A stretch of 64,000 nt of DNA from Ectobius pallidus (lineage: Eukaryota; Arthropoda; Insecta; Blattodea; Ectobiidae). Below the pieces are notes generated by a model, which saw only the letters and a list, made by a program, of their open reading frames with translations, was not told the DNA's origin and searched no databases. A program made the position numbers and the translations under genes. Location: positions 32,722,566-32,786,565 of the forward strand of contig CAXKWD010000011.1 of assembly GCA_964059195.1 (NCBI GenBank). The letters run 5' to 3'. Below are positions 13,401 through 28,400 of the stretch, piece by piece. Position 1 is the stretch's first letter. Each line of letters opens with the position of its first letter.

Positions 13401-16400
13401 CACGAAACGTGGCTGCCATTTTATAACAATAATTACTTATAACTGTAAGAGTTTGATTAATTTTGAAAATAGTATTCAATTGCAGAAGTAGTCAATAAAG
13501 GATATGTCAGATTGCAAGATTGTAGAGCAATTCATTGTTGGGGAAGAAAATAATGAAATTCACCCATTTTTTACCAATGAATTTCATCAAAAGCTGTATG
13601 TCCCCCCTTAAAAGAATTGCAAGTGTAACACATTAGCATGACTGTATTAACCCCATAAGCCGGACATGTAAATGCACAGAGCCGACTCTGGGTATTTAAA
13701 TGCTATGCGCAACTATAACACAAATTGTGCCTTTTAACTTGTAATTACTGCAGCATAAATGTATAAGTTTTCAATTGTGTGATCTGTCTTGCAAGCAGGT
13801 ATCAATACAAAATCCCACTTGGCAGTCAGGACAGCAATATGCATCATGTCTCCTTTCATTCTTTTATGCCTTATGCCTCTGTTTCTCATTTATTCCCCAT
13901 AGGCGGTATTTTTCCTATGAAATGTCTCTCTGTGACGGGTTGTGGGAGAGATTTATTGAAGGCTGACCTTGTCTGTGAGTGTTTACAACCCTCCGACATC
14001 TATTAAAGATGAAAGCAATTAGCAGGAGTGTGAGCAAGTGGTTTGCTAACTTAAACTAAGAACTTCTTCTGTAATGACAGCTGTTTACACCCTCATATTT
14101 ACAGTTAGCAGAATAAAAAATACCTCCGCTCCTGGAGTGAGGATCTGGTTTCATCCATGTGCATACAGTTCCAAATGTTGTCAACACATGACTGAGATAT
14201 GAGAATTAACAGACTGGCATGCTCAATGCGTTCTTAGTATGTCAAAGCACCCTAGAGGAAGTACTCATGCACTGCGTTCTTAGCACGTCAAACTGGCTCT
14301 AAGGCTTAAGGCAACAATGAACTATTTTTAGGACCCTTCTTCCTATGTGACCAATTTTTAATTACTAATCAGTCCTATTTTAAAAATGGCAATTTTATTT
14401 ATACATTTTAAACTTTAGTTTTTACTGTGTTTGCTAATGAAATGGGTATACTAAATATCAATTTAATGAGATGGGTATCCTAAATATCAATTTTCTTTTA
14501 GAGTGAATCCTACAGAAGAAAGTATTAACAAATTACATTTTTTCTTATAGGGGTTAAAATATTAAAATCTTAAAAAAAATTCAAATTTATACCCTTAACT
14601 TAAATCTTATCTGGGTCCATATCACAACTTCAGCCTTTATAAAATAGCACTCAGCAGTGTTTGCACACAACCAAGTGTTGCAAGGAAAATTGCAGTTGGC
14701 TAAAATGTAGAAACAGCTCTTTTGTTATGCATTTGATTTTCATTCCAGCTTAGCTCTAGGACCAGCAGTCACTATGACCACTTACGACTTTGTCAGATTG
14801 GTGGGTGTCATAGTTTTAACTCACTATGAATTGTTTACACTTTTTTTAATGTATTTATCTCTTTTAGTTCTTAAATACATGAATTTAATTATAATGACTA
14901 CTCTCACTACAATCAATATTTCTATGAATAACATATTCTCAGGCTTCTAACTGAGAGAATGGGACGAGTGTATCAGGGTTTTAGGGAACTGGCTCTATTG
15001 CCAACTTCTGGGAGAAATAAGACAGTGCAGAACATGATCTATATTTTATTGGAATGGTGTTTGATGGACGCCTGCCAACAGGGAAGCCAGGAAGTGAATT
15101 AGATATATAGAGCGCTCCGGTTTTTCAGAAAAGGAAGAGTAAAATTTTATATTATAAATGGTTTGGAACTTAACACAGTGAAGTGAATCAAAAATTTATT
15201 AATATGAGTTGATTAACACACTTGAACTTCACTTAACCAATCATTTGGTACCTAATAGCTAAGTACATTAAACCGACACCAGGGGAACTGCACTCCACCT
15301 CCGAGCACCAAAGATCCCGCAGTTGACATGTAGTTGATGATACAGGCGAATGGTCTGTGAAACGCATCCTACCAAATTGGTAAGTGAAGTTCAAGTGTGT
15401 TAATCAACTTATATTAATAAAATTTTATATGTTTTTCATTTTAATGGTCATTGTCAGTCTCAAACATACTGAATTGAATGTCTTTTTATTCAGTTTTTAT
15501 CAGAACTGAGAATGTATTTGGGGGGAGTAATATTGGCTTCCAGTTTGTAGACTATTAGACTATTGTCACAACATTGTTCTAGCGTTGGATCTATATTTCT
15601 GTATCTGCTATTTCTGTGTTTAAATTTGTAATGCATAGAATGACCACATAATGCTACATGTAAAAATAAATACGAAATCCATATCAATGATTTATCTTGG
15701 CTGCTCTACCTCCCAAGCAAGTACTACTGTTAGAGTAAAGATGAGAAAGTGACTTCTTAAGTTTAACATAGAGCAAAACTTACAGTCCACAGTTGGTTTT
15801 TTCCAGTTCATCGCAAAGCTTTGTCTTATGCTGCAGCTCACTCTTGAGGATTTCTTTCTGTTTAGACAAAGCATCCAGACGTGCCTGTGTAGATTTTACT
15901 TCATCTTCTCTCTCATCTAAATTTTTCGTTGTAGTGTTCAGGGCAGTCTTAAATTCTTCCAGTTGATTCTGCAACAGCTTTAATTCGCTCACCGAGTTCT
16001 CTTGAGATTTCTGAAGACGATCTTTCTGGCTTTTCATCTACAAAATAAGACGTTGTTTATTACCCCAATGAAATAATGAAAATTGATGTAGATTCCAAGA
16101 GGCAAGACATTAGTGAAACTGGTGAAAAATGGCAAGGTATGCAGTTTCTGTTTGTTTCTTTGTTTTTTTTTAATAAAAGCAGTTCCATGAAAAGGTTTAC
16201 AAGGAAGGATTATACTTTTGTTTTCTGATGATTTAAAAAATGGCCATAGGGAAATATATGATCAATATTAAATTGAATTGTATAACAGTGGATACATATA
16301 AAACACTTCACAACGTTTTGGCCCTGTTCCTTTGGGCCTTCCTCAGGTAACTGAGAATATGTTACTGGGCCATAGGGAATTTACTGAATATGTATTTTTC

Positions 16401-19400
16401 AGTTTCAAAGTATTACTCTAATTTATGAAACCAATAATTGGCATATGTTTACAATAGGTAATACTGGTGTTTTTTGGTGGATCTTAATATATTTTAATAA
16501 ATAAGACAATTTGTAATTTTTATTAGTCTAAATTCGATAAAAGTAAGACATTTCTTAATAGGCTTATAGTTGAATAAATACTGTATACATTCATGATTTC
16601 ATAGGTGATTTGATTTTGTGAATATAAAGTCCACCTATGCTCAGTATGTAAGAAAATTTTTAGACATCTACCGTATTGGCCCGAATATAAGACGATGTTT
16701 TTCCCTGAAAATGTGCTTTTAAAAACTATACTCGTCTTATATGCGCAGCCTAAGACTCAACAACTCTCCAATCATGAATGCACTCAATGCAGCTGTGCAC
16801 GTGTGTAGCGGCCGGGGATCCCCACGTAAATGGCGTGCGTCCGATCCAAGGTCAAAGTCGCGCGGAAATTACCGAATTTTACCGATCTTTATTGTTCCCG
16901 AATTCGTGCTTCTCCTTGTACTGCCGTGTACTGCACTGCTTGGCATCTATTCTCTATGCATAATGCTTTGTTTGACCACCAACATGGCAGACCATGTGGA
17001 AAAGAAAGCATCTTCATTGTCTCAATGCGTAAATAAAGACGAGAGAAGAAGATACGACATGAACTTCTAACTTCTGTTTTATCTGAAGCAAAATGTACTA
17101 ATAAGCTATTTTATTTATTTTTTCGTAACTACCCTTCAAAAATTCAGGGTCGTCTTATATTCGAGGTCGTCTTATTTTCGGGCCAATACGGTAACCTATT
17201 TTAAAAAACATAATTTATCCTATGACATTTTATCTCGTTTAAAAGCAGCATAAGCTACTAGTCTATAAATACATAAAAAAGGATAAAATAGGATAAATTA
17301 TTTAAATTCACTTAAAATGGGAAGACACAATGAAGTGAAATAATATTTAACACATTATCTTCAAGAGCACTCTCTATTTCATTAAATTGACTACTTACTA
17401 GTTAGCCGGCTTTCAAGTGGACATTCCACCCATCGTCAGACTGCTGAACTTTCATCCTGTGATAAGGATAAATTATGTTTTTTAAAATAGGTTAGATGTC
17501 TAAAAATGTTCTTACATACTGAGCATAGGTGGACTTTATATTCACAAAATCAAATTATACAGCTCAGTAGGAAGATGAAAATAATTGAAATATTCATAGG
17601 TGATGTCAACATCACTGCTATCTTGAAAGGGTAGTTCTAGAAAATTACCTATAATTTTTAGTGCATATCAAACCACCCTTAACGATAAGTGTCTTAATGA
17701 CTACGGTATGTGGAAAAATAACCAAGGGTATTTAGATGTAAAATGGAAAGGTCTGTTGAAAAATCTTCACTGGTTATTTTATAATAGGTATTACTTTCTA
17801 GATGACACTCATATTTACAAATAACAAAAATAATGTTCATAACATAGAGCAATTAAAGCGCTTCAAAATAGGTGTATGTAATGAAAACAACAGAACTAAC
17901 AATACTATCACAATTTTCGTACCTCATTGTACTGTTCTTGCAGGTGCTGTAGACTAGCCGTTAACTGCTTGCATTGTTCCGAGGTTTCTTCTGATTGCTT
18001 CAGTTGCTGCTGAAAACCTTTCAGCTTGCTTTCATACTCCTCCAATTTTCTATTCGTAGAATCTAAACTAGATTTTAATTCTGTAATAGTTGCTTCTTTT
18101 CGTCTCACAGTTGCTTCGGAATCCAACAGCTTCCTGAAAATGTACACGTCACATCAAACGATATCATTTTATTTATCTATGGATCATTATGCTCTATACA
18201 AAATAGGATCTGGATCACCTTACAGAACTGATTTACATGTATGGTATGAATTTCATTTTCATAGAAGATTGTTAATCTATATAAATAGAGGAAGAGTTTA
18301 TCTGTATGTTTGCTTATGTGCAATGCCCAGCCAAATCTAAAGCATGTAGAGATCTGAAATTTTTAACATGGATGAACTGAAGAGGGCCTGAATGCATCTT
18401 GAAGCCAGATTATCAATTTTTGCTTTCGTTTGCAAGTTATGAGCAAAAAAAGCTGGCTCATATGAGCGAAGGAAAAAAAAAGCTACCGGCGAACCAGTTT
18501 TCACTAATATTTTTCAATAGTGAAATTAATTTCAGGTGGCCTTCCTATGTTACCATAGCAAATGAGAAAGAAGAGCATTGCTAAAATGTAGCAAACATCA
18601 TCACAAAGTAGAGAAGGACAAACACTTAAAACTGTCCATTTCCCACAGTTAACTGTCCCCTTGCAATAGAAAAAGTCATACGCATCTGCCTGCATTGAAT
18701 CTTCATCTCCCACCTAACTTCGTGTACTGCTACTACATCCAACCTGTATTTTTTTAATTCTCTAGTTACCGATTTAAGCACCCCAGGCCTATACAAGCTC
18801 CCAATATTCCATGTTCCAAATCTATAGTCCCTTGTCCTATGAATTTTTAGACTCCCTCAGTGCAGTCCCTACCCAGAAATCCGAATGAGGGACTATTTTT
18901 CCTCATGAGAATTTTCCACCGACAGGATCCATAAATGGAAGTAAGCATTTCTAGACAGTTTTTCTTACTGCGAGAAGTTTCTGAGTCAGGAGTGACGTGA
19001 GACACCTGTGTCACATCACCTGTAATTATGTGCATTAGCAAATCATTACCTCCCTCATCTGTCATGTCGTCTGTCTGTGATTGCTTATTCAATATATTCT
19101 CAGCTAATCTCCATATCTTGAGGCCATATCCTCTATCCGCAACCTGAGGGTGCGCCATGCTGTGGTGACAGAGACCCACCCCTTATATATATTATGTGTA
19201 CAAGTGTGTAAATAAATATATATACACACACACACACACACCTACAGATATGTACGAAGCATGCATGTAAAACCTTTGTTGTTGTTAATAACAAGTATTA
19301 ATTCTTTTGCTGTTAATTAAAAGATTTAAAAAAGCATCTAGTGGTTGAATTAATATACTGCTACTAACACTATTTTACACCGACAACCCTATTTTCCCTA

Positions 19401-22400
19401 ATATATTACATATACCTTACACAATTGAGTGGACATTCAAAACGCTGTTTGTCCACAATTTTTCAAAAATGAGTTATTGGTGGCATATCATTGTATATGT
19501 ATCTCTCTACATTATGAACGTGACTACAGCATCAAAATGCTATTTTTCTCGTAGTTACAGAGGTCTGAAATTAGTATGGACATTCAAAACGCTGTTAGTC
19601 CTGTTAGTCCTTCGCCGCTGGAGAATCAAAACGCTTTTTTGTACAGTAGTTTTTTTGCGTTTTCTGACAAAAAAATAGTTGTGCAATAACTGCGTTTTGA
19701 AAGTCCACTCCTCAATTAAAATATTTATGCAGTATTATTTACAGATATATTTATACAATGGGTATAGTACATAGACAATAGTAAAGAAGTTCTTAATTTA
19801 GTTTACGTCAAGAAACTTAAAAGCTACATAGCTACATAGATTAATTTATTAACATCAATAATATAACTTCAGCATGAACTTCGAAGTGGATTTAAAATCA
19901 GAAAGCACCACAAAAATTTTAATATATTTTTGAATGCATTTTGGCCATGTTTTCATTTAATTGTGTTATCATCTATGAATAGCAGACCTTCTCCAGTACC
20001 CTTACACGCATCTTGTCCTTCTCAATTTGTTCATTTCAGGGCTCTGAAAAATTCTTCTATAGAAGATATAAAGAGCAAAATGGAAGTAAATAAATAATGA
20101 AATTAATACAACAAAATGTGAGTGAACCTATACGGTAGGAACTGTCCGAGTCTAGAAAGAATATTCCTCTAGAACTGACCGAGTCTAGAAAGAATATTCC
20201 TCTAGAACTGACCTTTCTTCATTTAACTTGAAAATATCCATGTGAAGTCACAAAAACTGAAAGTCTACACCTATATGCTCCGCTATATCTGTATTTTTGT
20301 AATCTACTAACCATTATGCTATAAGACCACATCAAGGCTAAGTAGTTAGACTGCTTGCCTTTCACCGCTGGGATCCGGGATAGAATATCAGTGGATCCAT
20401 TTGGAATTTGTGGTGGACAAAATGGGGTCACAGGAAGATTTCTCAGAGTGCTCCTGTTTCCCATGCCACATTCCACCATTGCTCCATTCATCACAATATA
20501 ACCATTTGGTTGCAATAAAGGAATTATTATTATTATTATGTTATAAGAGGAACAATAACATATGTGCTCTTTGGGACCTTTAAGAAATAAATAAATAAAT
20601 AAATACTAGAAACTCTTTAAGTAAAACTGCAAGGCACACACATATATTTTGGCCTCAAAGACACGCCATACTCATGCTGTGACACTTATATGGTAGAGCT
20701 GTTTGGTCAAGCAACATGATCACAAGTCAGTCTTGTTAAAAGTCTTCAAGTGGTTAATTACTAGTTACTTTGTGATGGTATAGGTCCTGCTGAAGACGGT
20801 GGATATAAAAAAATCAGATGAAAGTTGAGGATGGGAACAATAGTTCCCAAAACACGTTCGAGTGCAAATTAAATGAGTGAGGTTGTGTCAGTTTTAACAC
20901 TGCATTTCTATTTTCAAATTGCACCACTATAACAAAACCTGTTCTAAAGATAATGGGAGACAATAAAACTTACTTTCCCAACTCAGCTATATGGGTGTCT
21001 TTATCCTCGGAGTCCCTCGCTGAGTACATGTCTTTGAGCTGTTGGAGTTCTGCTTTCAACTCATCCCGTTCTCGTTCCTTCTCTCGAGTCAGCTCATCCA
21101 TCACCCGCTGAACTTGCACCAATTCTTGTCTGAGTACAGCAGCATCATCAATACTCTCTCTAGAAGTACACCATATTTCAGAATGACTTTAATTTCTTAT
21201 ATTTTGTTCATAAATCATCATAATTAATACGTCATTTCACTCATATAAAACTTTTCTACTTTTCTCTCTTGAGAAATTAAATTTTGAACTCATTCAGAAT
21301 AGCGTAGCCAGCTAACAGTGAGGTGTGCTCCACCACTAACGTCCTTGCCCTTCTGAGCCATGGAAAACAAAAGAGGAATGGTTGTCACAGTGGTAAAATT
21401 TCCCATAGCAAGAAAAGATTCAATATGGCACATACCAAACCCCACAACATTCAGTATAATGCTGCTAAATTAACATAACTAGTTCTAACCTAACATAGCC
21501 AATCACTGACCTAGAATTTACAGGCACTACTTACCTCAAACTTTATTATCCTTCTGCATCTTTCATAAAACATCATTACCTGGTACATAACAAACACCCC
21601 ATGCTATTCGGTATACTGCTGATAAACTAATATAACTGTTCCTAACCTAACATAACCTGTCACTGACCTAGAATTTAGCTGTCAATTCTTATCTTAATGC
21701 AGAATCTTTCTTATTCTTCCACATCTTTCATAAAACATCATTACCATAGGAAGTCCAATGCCTTAGTTTGTAATATTTCTTAAGGTAACTCTATTAACAC
21801 TGATTTCATTCAACCTGTATTAGCCATCGTATTATCCCATACAAAACAACACACCAGAGTGGTGTAGCATGTCCTTTATAATCCATAGGCTACTCGACTA
21901 TCAGCTGAGTTCAATCGACACGTAGTCATGTTTGTAATATTGGCGACATTGTACACTTGGCCCCACTCAATATGGCCTGGCTAAGACGGCTATTGCCTAA
22001 TTCTGAAGTTTGGTAGAAATTTAGTGCTTAAGAGTGGTGTTTTCTATTTATTAATTTGTTTGGTATTCCATATTTTTTTTACCGCCTGCATGGTCTTGTG
22101 GTTAGCATTGCTGACTACAGATCCATCGGCCCGGGTTCGATTCCCGGTAGCCTCTCAGATTTTTCTGAGGTAGGGAGGTCTGGAACGGGGTGCACTCAGC
22201 TTCATGATTCAAATTGAGGAGTTACTTCTTAGAGAAGTAGCGGCTCCAGTCATGGAAACCACCATTAACAGCCATGGGTGCTGGCATGCTGACCTGCCAT
22301 CTGCCTATGGTAGATGACACAGCGGCTGGGTGGTATGCCTAGTCCCTTCAGGGATGTAGCGTCACAGCATTTACTTTATTCCTTTTTTTAAATTTAAAAT

Positions 22401-25400
22401 TGACATTTATTTTCTTTGATTATAAAAACTTGTTCAGCTGAATACCGGAGTATGTTCAATGACTGTGAATGAACACATGAAATATGTACAGCAACATCAA
22501 GTTCTAATACAGTGTTGTGTGTCCAAACATATAAAGTATAATTCAAGTCTACTCGCTTAAAGAGGTCCTTAGAATTAAAAACTGGCAAAAACCTACCAAG
22601 TTATTCCTGCTTATGTCTTTACATTAAATTATTAACATTATCTTTTCTTCGTTGTTCTTGAGCAAAAATGCATGACTATAATTTTTACACAGCAAATATT
22701 GTGTTTATATGCATCAGGCAAGAGTAATATAGTTTCAAAGTTTGCAATTGTAAAATCTCGGAATAAAGAAAATGTGACATTCTTTGTTATTTCCCCAGGT
22801 CTTCATATTGCAGAAAGTTTTTACCTGTGAGCTAGCTGGGCTTCCACCACTTTCAGTCTTTCCTTTAGGGCAATCTGATTTCCCTCGCCTTCATCCGATG
22901 CAGCTTTTAGTGTGACATTATCACGGGCAAGTTGCGCTGCTCTTTGTTCTAAACGCTCCTTCTCTTGTTGAAGAATAATCTTGCCCTCCAGAGCCTCTAA
23001 TAGCCGTCTTCGTAAGTCTTCTGGATCGGTGATTCCCACAACATCTTAAACATAATATCAGAGAAAGATTATCTAAGGCAGATTTAGGAAAAAATTAGTT
23101 TAATCGGTTCTGGTTATTTTATTATGGCTGTGCACTATTATATAGATAGATAGAATTTATTGTCCTTTTACAAAACAATTACAAAAATGTAATGCTAGCA
23201 TAAAGACTGACTACATATACTGTACAATGCAATAATACATGGGTCATTCCACACAAAACAGTAGGTCAAAAACCCTCATGTTCACTAGTTTCTTTCATTT
23301 TAATATATTTTCATTCTAATAAGGTCTATATATTATAAAGTAATTTTTAGAGCCTTAGAAGTAATAGTTTTGATGACATGGGGTTTGAAGTATTTGCCTA
23401 CTTGCATTAACCCCTTTTTGTATTTATTTTTTCCTGACACTTCATTATAGTAGTTGAAATTACGTTTTTGAAGATATGAATGAAAAGAAAAAATAGTATA
23501 GTTAACATGAAAAAATATATTCATTAAGAAAATGTAGTAAATATATTAAAAATAATAACAAAATGGATTTCTTAATTAGCTTGAATTGCTTTAAAAGAAT
23601 AGTAGTAGTGTATATTAGGCATTCTGTAAAAGTTTCATAATGGAGTGTACAAAATCAAGCTTATATCAAACCACAATGAGACATGTTTAGTTATTTTTGA
23701 AACTGAGGCAACACTTACATGTTTTCTATGTTTTGAACACATGTGTCAAGCTAAACCCCAAACATTAAACAGTTTAAATTCTAGTAGAGGAGCATGCTGT
23801 TGTGCAGCCAATATAACAACTTTTAAATCGTAAAAATAGTGAAAAGGTGTATATTTTTCTATGCTCTGCTATGCAGTAGACTCAAAACATAGTGACAATG
23901 GTGCTGCAAACAATCATGCAAATCAATATTGCATTGATTCCGAAAAAGAAAATTTTCCTTTTTTTTTTTAAATTATTTTTTAACCTGCCTGGACGCTTTT
24001 CTTTAACGCTATTGTCAGTGTATTTAATGGAGTAAATTTCAACTGATATTAATTTAGATGGATATGATACAGGAAGAAATGGTGAGGATGATCCAATTCA
24101 GCATTTGCCCTTACGACTGAGGAAACCATGAGGACGTATGGTAACCCTACGAATAACCTAACTGAGGGGTGGCAAACTTCTTTGCTTACAAGGGCCAATA
24201 TGTGATGTGTGTTGACCTTATGGGCCACACATTTTTAACGCAGTAAAATTAATATTAAAATTATTAGTTATTAAAATTCAGAACACATTAATGAGAGCAC
24301 TATTTTTGGATGGAGTAAAATTATTTGTCAACATTGAGAGCACTGTGGATTTTCGTGGGAAGTAAAAAGTTCACCAAAGTCAATTTCCAAAGATGTTGTT
24401 AATATTTTTAACAAGTCCTGAAAATAGGCATTGGTAAGTCTGTTTCTCTGTGAACATTTAACTGCCTTCGTAATGGAAAATGTGGATTCACACAAGTACG
24501 GAAGCAATTCTTACGCTAAATGCACTAAATTCATATTTTCACGTGCTAGGCACTGGTAGAAGCAAAATATGTGATTCAACTGATGTACAATACAGGGATG
24601 TGCATGGGGAATTGCTGTTGGCAAGCCTTTATCCCGCTAATTTACAAAACATGTCAAGATCAGTTTAGCTTAAAGGGATGATCTGTGTAAGGTAGTTTAG
24701 ACTTCATATTTAAGTATTATAATTTACCTAAAGAAAGTAGTTTGGAATGTAGAAGCATCAGGATATCCATGGCCGAAACTATCCATAATAATTCTGCCTC
24801 ACAACCTACTGTAAATTCGAGCGCATGGAATCTTTTCGATATGATGTACAGTGGATATGTCAGTAAGGGAATTTTAAAATGGCTCCACCATGCCCACTCC
24901 CCAGCCTCCTTCTCCCCTATTTTTCACGATGGCAAATACGGTTAAGTACCTCTAGATTCATTGAAGGAAAATAATGATTTCAGAAGTAATCTTAACCTTG
25001 TTCGATAAGGGAAGTAACTTTCCGTTTGTTGTCAATGTCCTATATTGACTTCAAATGATTGGATGTACAATATAGATATAGAAGACACTATTCACAAGGC
25101 AATTTCATCTACCCTCCACTTAATGTGAGTCTTACTCCCCAGGGGCTGGTCTAGAAATTTGTTGTCACGGATGCTTTACAGCCACTCAAATTAAACTCCA
25201 CTCTCTTTCACTGCTCACCTAGCTTGAGCATCGTTCATAAGCTATAATGCATGCGGTCGGACTTGAACTCACACTTATAAGAGATTGCCTCACCCAGGGC
25301 TGGCATGGAACACAAATGATAAGGAGATTCAATACCAACTTTAAATAAAGAAAAACACTAGAAGAAATCAGAAGCATCAGAAAGTTTCCATGCACTCAAG

Positions 25401-28400
25401 TGTACATTTAAGGTCACTTTGGTAAAAAGAAAGACAAGTCAGTACTTTATGCCAAATAAAAAGAAGAACAATCTTTTTTTAAATTTATTCCTGTACGAGA
25501 CACAATTTTTTTATTTGTGAAATTCTCTTATTTTAGCATTGTAAATTTAGATTTTAAAATCCACGGTTAATCTATACAATACTGATCTAAATGGCAGAAA
25601 ACTTAACCACTGTTCCAGTACATACCTTGCACATCTATGGTGTCAAACGAGGAATTGTCTTCTGAACGCTGCCTGTAACGCTCAGCCACTTCTTGGTGCA
25701 ATGCGAGGAAACCGAGTGACGCACCAACATCTGATACATTGTCTCCATCTGTGAAAAGGTAAGTTAATTTTTCTAGTGCTCCCTCGGTTCTGGAATTAGC
25801 AAGTAATAAGTAACTTAGTAGTCTTTTATGAGGTTTTCAAATGGATTTCACACAATTGTAAATGTTATGACCAAAAACTGAATGAACTAATTTAATATAT
25901 TAAGTACAATTATTATGTAGGCCTACTCATCATGCAACACAGAGGAATTAATATCAAATTCTGCAGAAAGACAGACATCTACAAGCAATTTAATATTAAA
26001 TACCGTTAAACCATCTTTCTCAGTTATTTATCCCATGTAAAACATTAAAAATCTTTCCCTGTGAATGAAAGAAATTCATAATAAATGTAACTTACAATGA
26101 AGTCTCTTAGTTACGAACATTAAAGGGATGTAACAATCTGTCTGCATGTGGGATGTGTCTTTATTGGGAGGGAGGCTGCCCAATCTAATAGCAAAATTTA
26201 TAACATGCATTTTGAATCCTACATTCAAAAGGAACAATATCTCATTTTTCAATTCCAAATCAGGATAAAGCATGTTATTGGCACTGGTGAACACTGTCCT
26301 TAGGGCTTGTACTACCACCTCTTGATAAAAGTTCCCAATACGAACATCTCAGATAGCTTAACCATAATACCACCACTGTTGCTATCAGAAAGAGTGCAAT
26401 AAATTCCAATGCTTTGATAACGGAACCTTGAGCACCAGTCTCTTCCTTCTAGTTTGAGCGGTCTCCACTAGATGCGACAGCTTGATTGTAACATTTTATT
26501 CTATTTATACAATGAAATTTCATCAGAACATATTGCTTCAACCACATTAATAAATTTGTGCAATTCTATATTCAAATATGAGTCTAAAACAGCATTATTG
26601 TATAAGTAAGCCTTCCAACTCTACAATTCAGGTGGCCACAGAGCTCCATTGGGTTGCCATCTTGTTTCCACCAAGTTTGCTTACCTGGCAGTTTCTGGTT
26701 TATTGGCTACTCCACCCTCCTGGTAACTTAACTGAGAGTTAATCTTCCAAACAGCTTTTCTCAGGAGGTCATAGTACTAAGTTATGGTCAACTTCCAGAT
26801 AAGTTCCCTACCTGACATTTTATTGAGAGGTGGTATTACAGGTCTTTGCAATGTACCAGATAAATTTTTACAAGAGGTTTATCTACAGATCATAGTACGA
26901 GGGTGAGTCCAAAAATAAGTTTCCCCTGGAGAATGTGTACAGACATGTGGCTGAAAGATAAAAAATATAATGAGACATTAAAGATAAGACGTATCTTTAT
27001 TTTTCACATAATTACCACGTACATTGAGACGTTTGTCATACCGCTTTAAAAGCTTCAAAAAGCCCTCCAGGAAAAAATCAGGGCTCCGCGTACGGAAGAA
27101 GCGTCGAACGGTTTGTGTGACATCAGCAGTGCTCCCAAAGAGCCTTCCGCTGAGAGTTTCCTTCAAAGCCGGAAACAGATGGAAGTCACTGGGTGTGAGA
27201 TCAGGACTGTATGGAGGATGGGCTAGGCGCTTCCAACCAAGAGTTGCAATATGGTTATGCATTGTTGTCAGTGAGTGTGGTGAGTGTGGTCTTGCATTGT
27301 CATCCAACAACAGAACACCAGATTTGAGAAGGCCAGGCTGCTTTTTCTGAATCACCTCCTTCAATTTCAACAGGGTGTGACAGTACCGCATAGCAGTGAT
27401 GGTTCCATCCTCCAAAAAGTCCACCAACAAAACCCCTTGGGCATCTCAGAACACTGTGAGGAGAACATTACCATCTGTTTCTGGCTTTGAAGAAGACTCT
27501 CTGCGGAAGGTGCTTTGGGAGCAGTGCTGACGTCACACAAGCTGTTCGACGCTTCTTCTGCACGCACAGCCCTGAATTTTTCCAGGAGGGCTTTTTGAAG
27601 CTTCTAAAGGGGTAATAAAAATGTCTCAATATACAGTACATGGTAATTATGTTGAAAAATAAAGGTGCATCTTATCTTTAATGTCTCATATTTTTTGTCT
27701 ATCATCCACACCTCTGCACACAGTAGCCAGGGAAAATTTACTTTTGGACTCCCCCTTGTACAAGTCCTAATAGTGGAAATTCTATTAACAAATCTTATCT
27801 CGAGTTCTTGTGTGAAATGCATAATTTGATCATTAATATATTTAGAATTCAAATAACGTGAGAATGCTATAGGAGAAAAATTCCTCCAACACTGGGACTA
27901 GAACCCAGGACCTTTGGCTATTCGCGCCAATGCTCTACCAACTGAGCTAAGCCGGCTTAGCTCATTTGGTAGAGCATTGGCGCGAATAGCCAAAGGTCCT
28001 GGGTTCAAGTCCCAGTGTCGGAGGAATTTTTCTCCTATAGCATTCTCATGTAATGTCCAACAGAGACAATAATCTGTGGTTCATGAAAGCTTATATATCA
28101 AATAACGTGTTCTTAATTTTTTGTGTGTGTGAGAAACTTTTCCTTGAAAATGTAGTGTATATTATTTGAAATGATTTCACTCCATACCTCTATCGTGTGT
28201 TGCTACGAAATGGGCCTCTAGTTCTTCAGGGGAAGACGTCTGCATCTTGCATATTGGACATGGAAACCCTTCGCTTTCATCTGTGTCAAGCAAGTCATTT
28301 CTGTTAGGCTACACTTACATTCTTCAGAGATCAAATTTCAATGCCATAAGGAAAGAACTAGCAAACACACATTTGTATATTGTTCAAAAGAAAATATAAA

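Larger units (their letters stand above)
16608..17555. repeat. Inverted repeat pair, left arm interrupted by a MITE
   Basis: Left arm 16608-16670 plus 17192-17221, right arm about 17466-17555. Read in inverse orientation they agree with one visible mismatch in roughly 90 bases (AAGAAAATTT against AAGAACATTT). Such identity implies a recent or gene-converted inverted duplication. Confidence 0.8.

Noticed and set aside
16741..17070. 109-codon plus-strand open frame
   Set aside because: It lies wholly inside the TA-flanked MITE 16671-17191 and has no domain or splice context.
19201..19245. (AC)n as a regulatory Z-DNA element
   Set aside because: Ordinary dinucleotide microsatellite in an intron; no evidence for function.
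20139..20213. CRISPR-like repeats
   Set aside because: Head-to-tail tandem units of 33 bases without spacers in a eukaryotic intron.
22083..22160. Functional tRNA gene at the SINE head
   Set aside because: The A and B boxes are good but the cloverleaf is incomplete and the body is repeated elsewhere in the window.
27937..28015. Functional tRNA gene
   Set aside because: The anticodon loop lacks U33, the acceptor stem does not pair well, and the sequence continues into a SINE body with a second copy at 32253.
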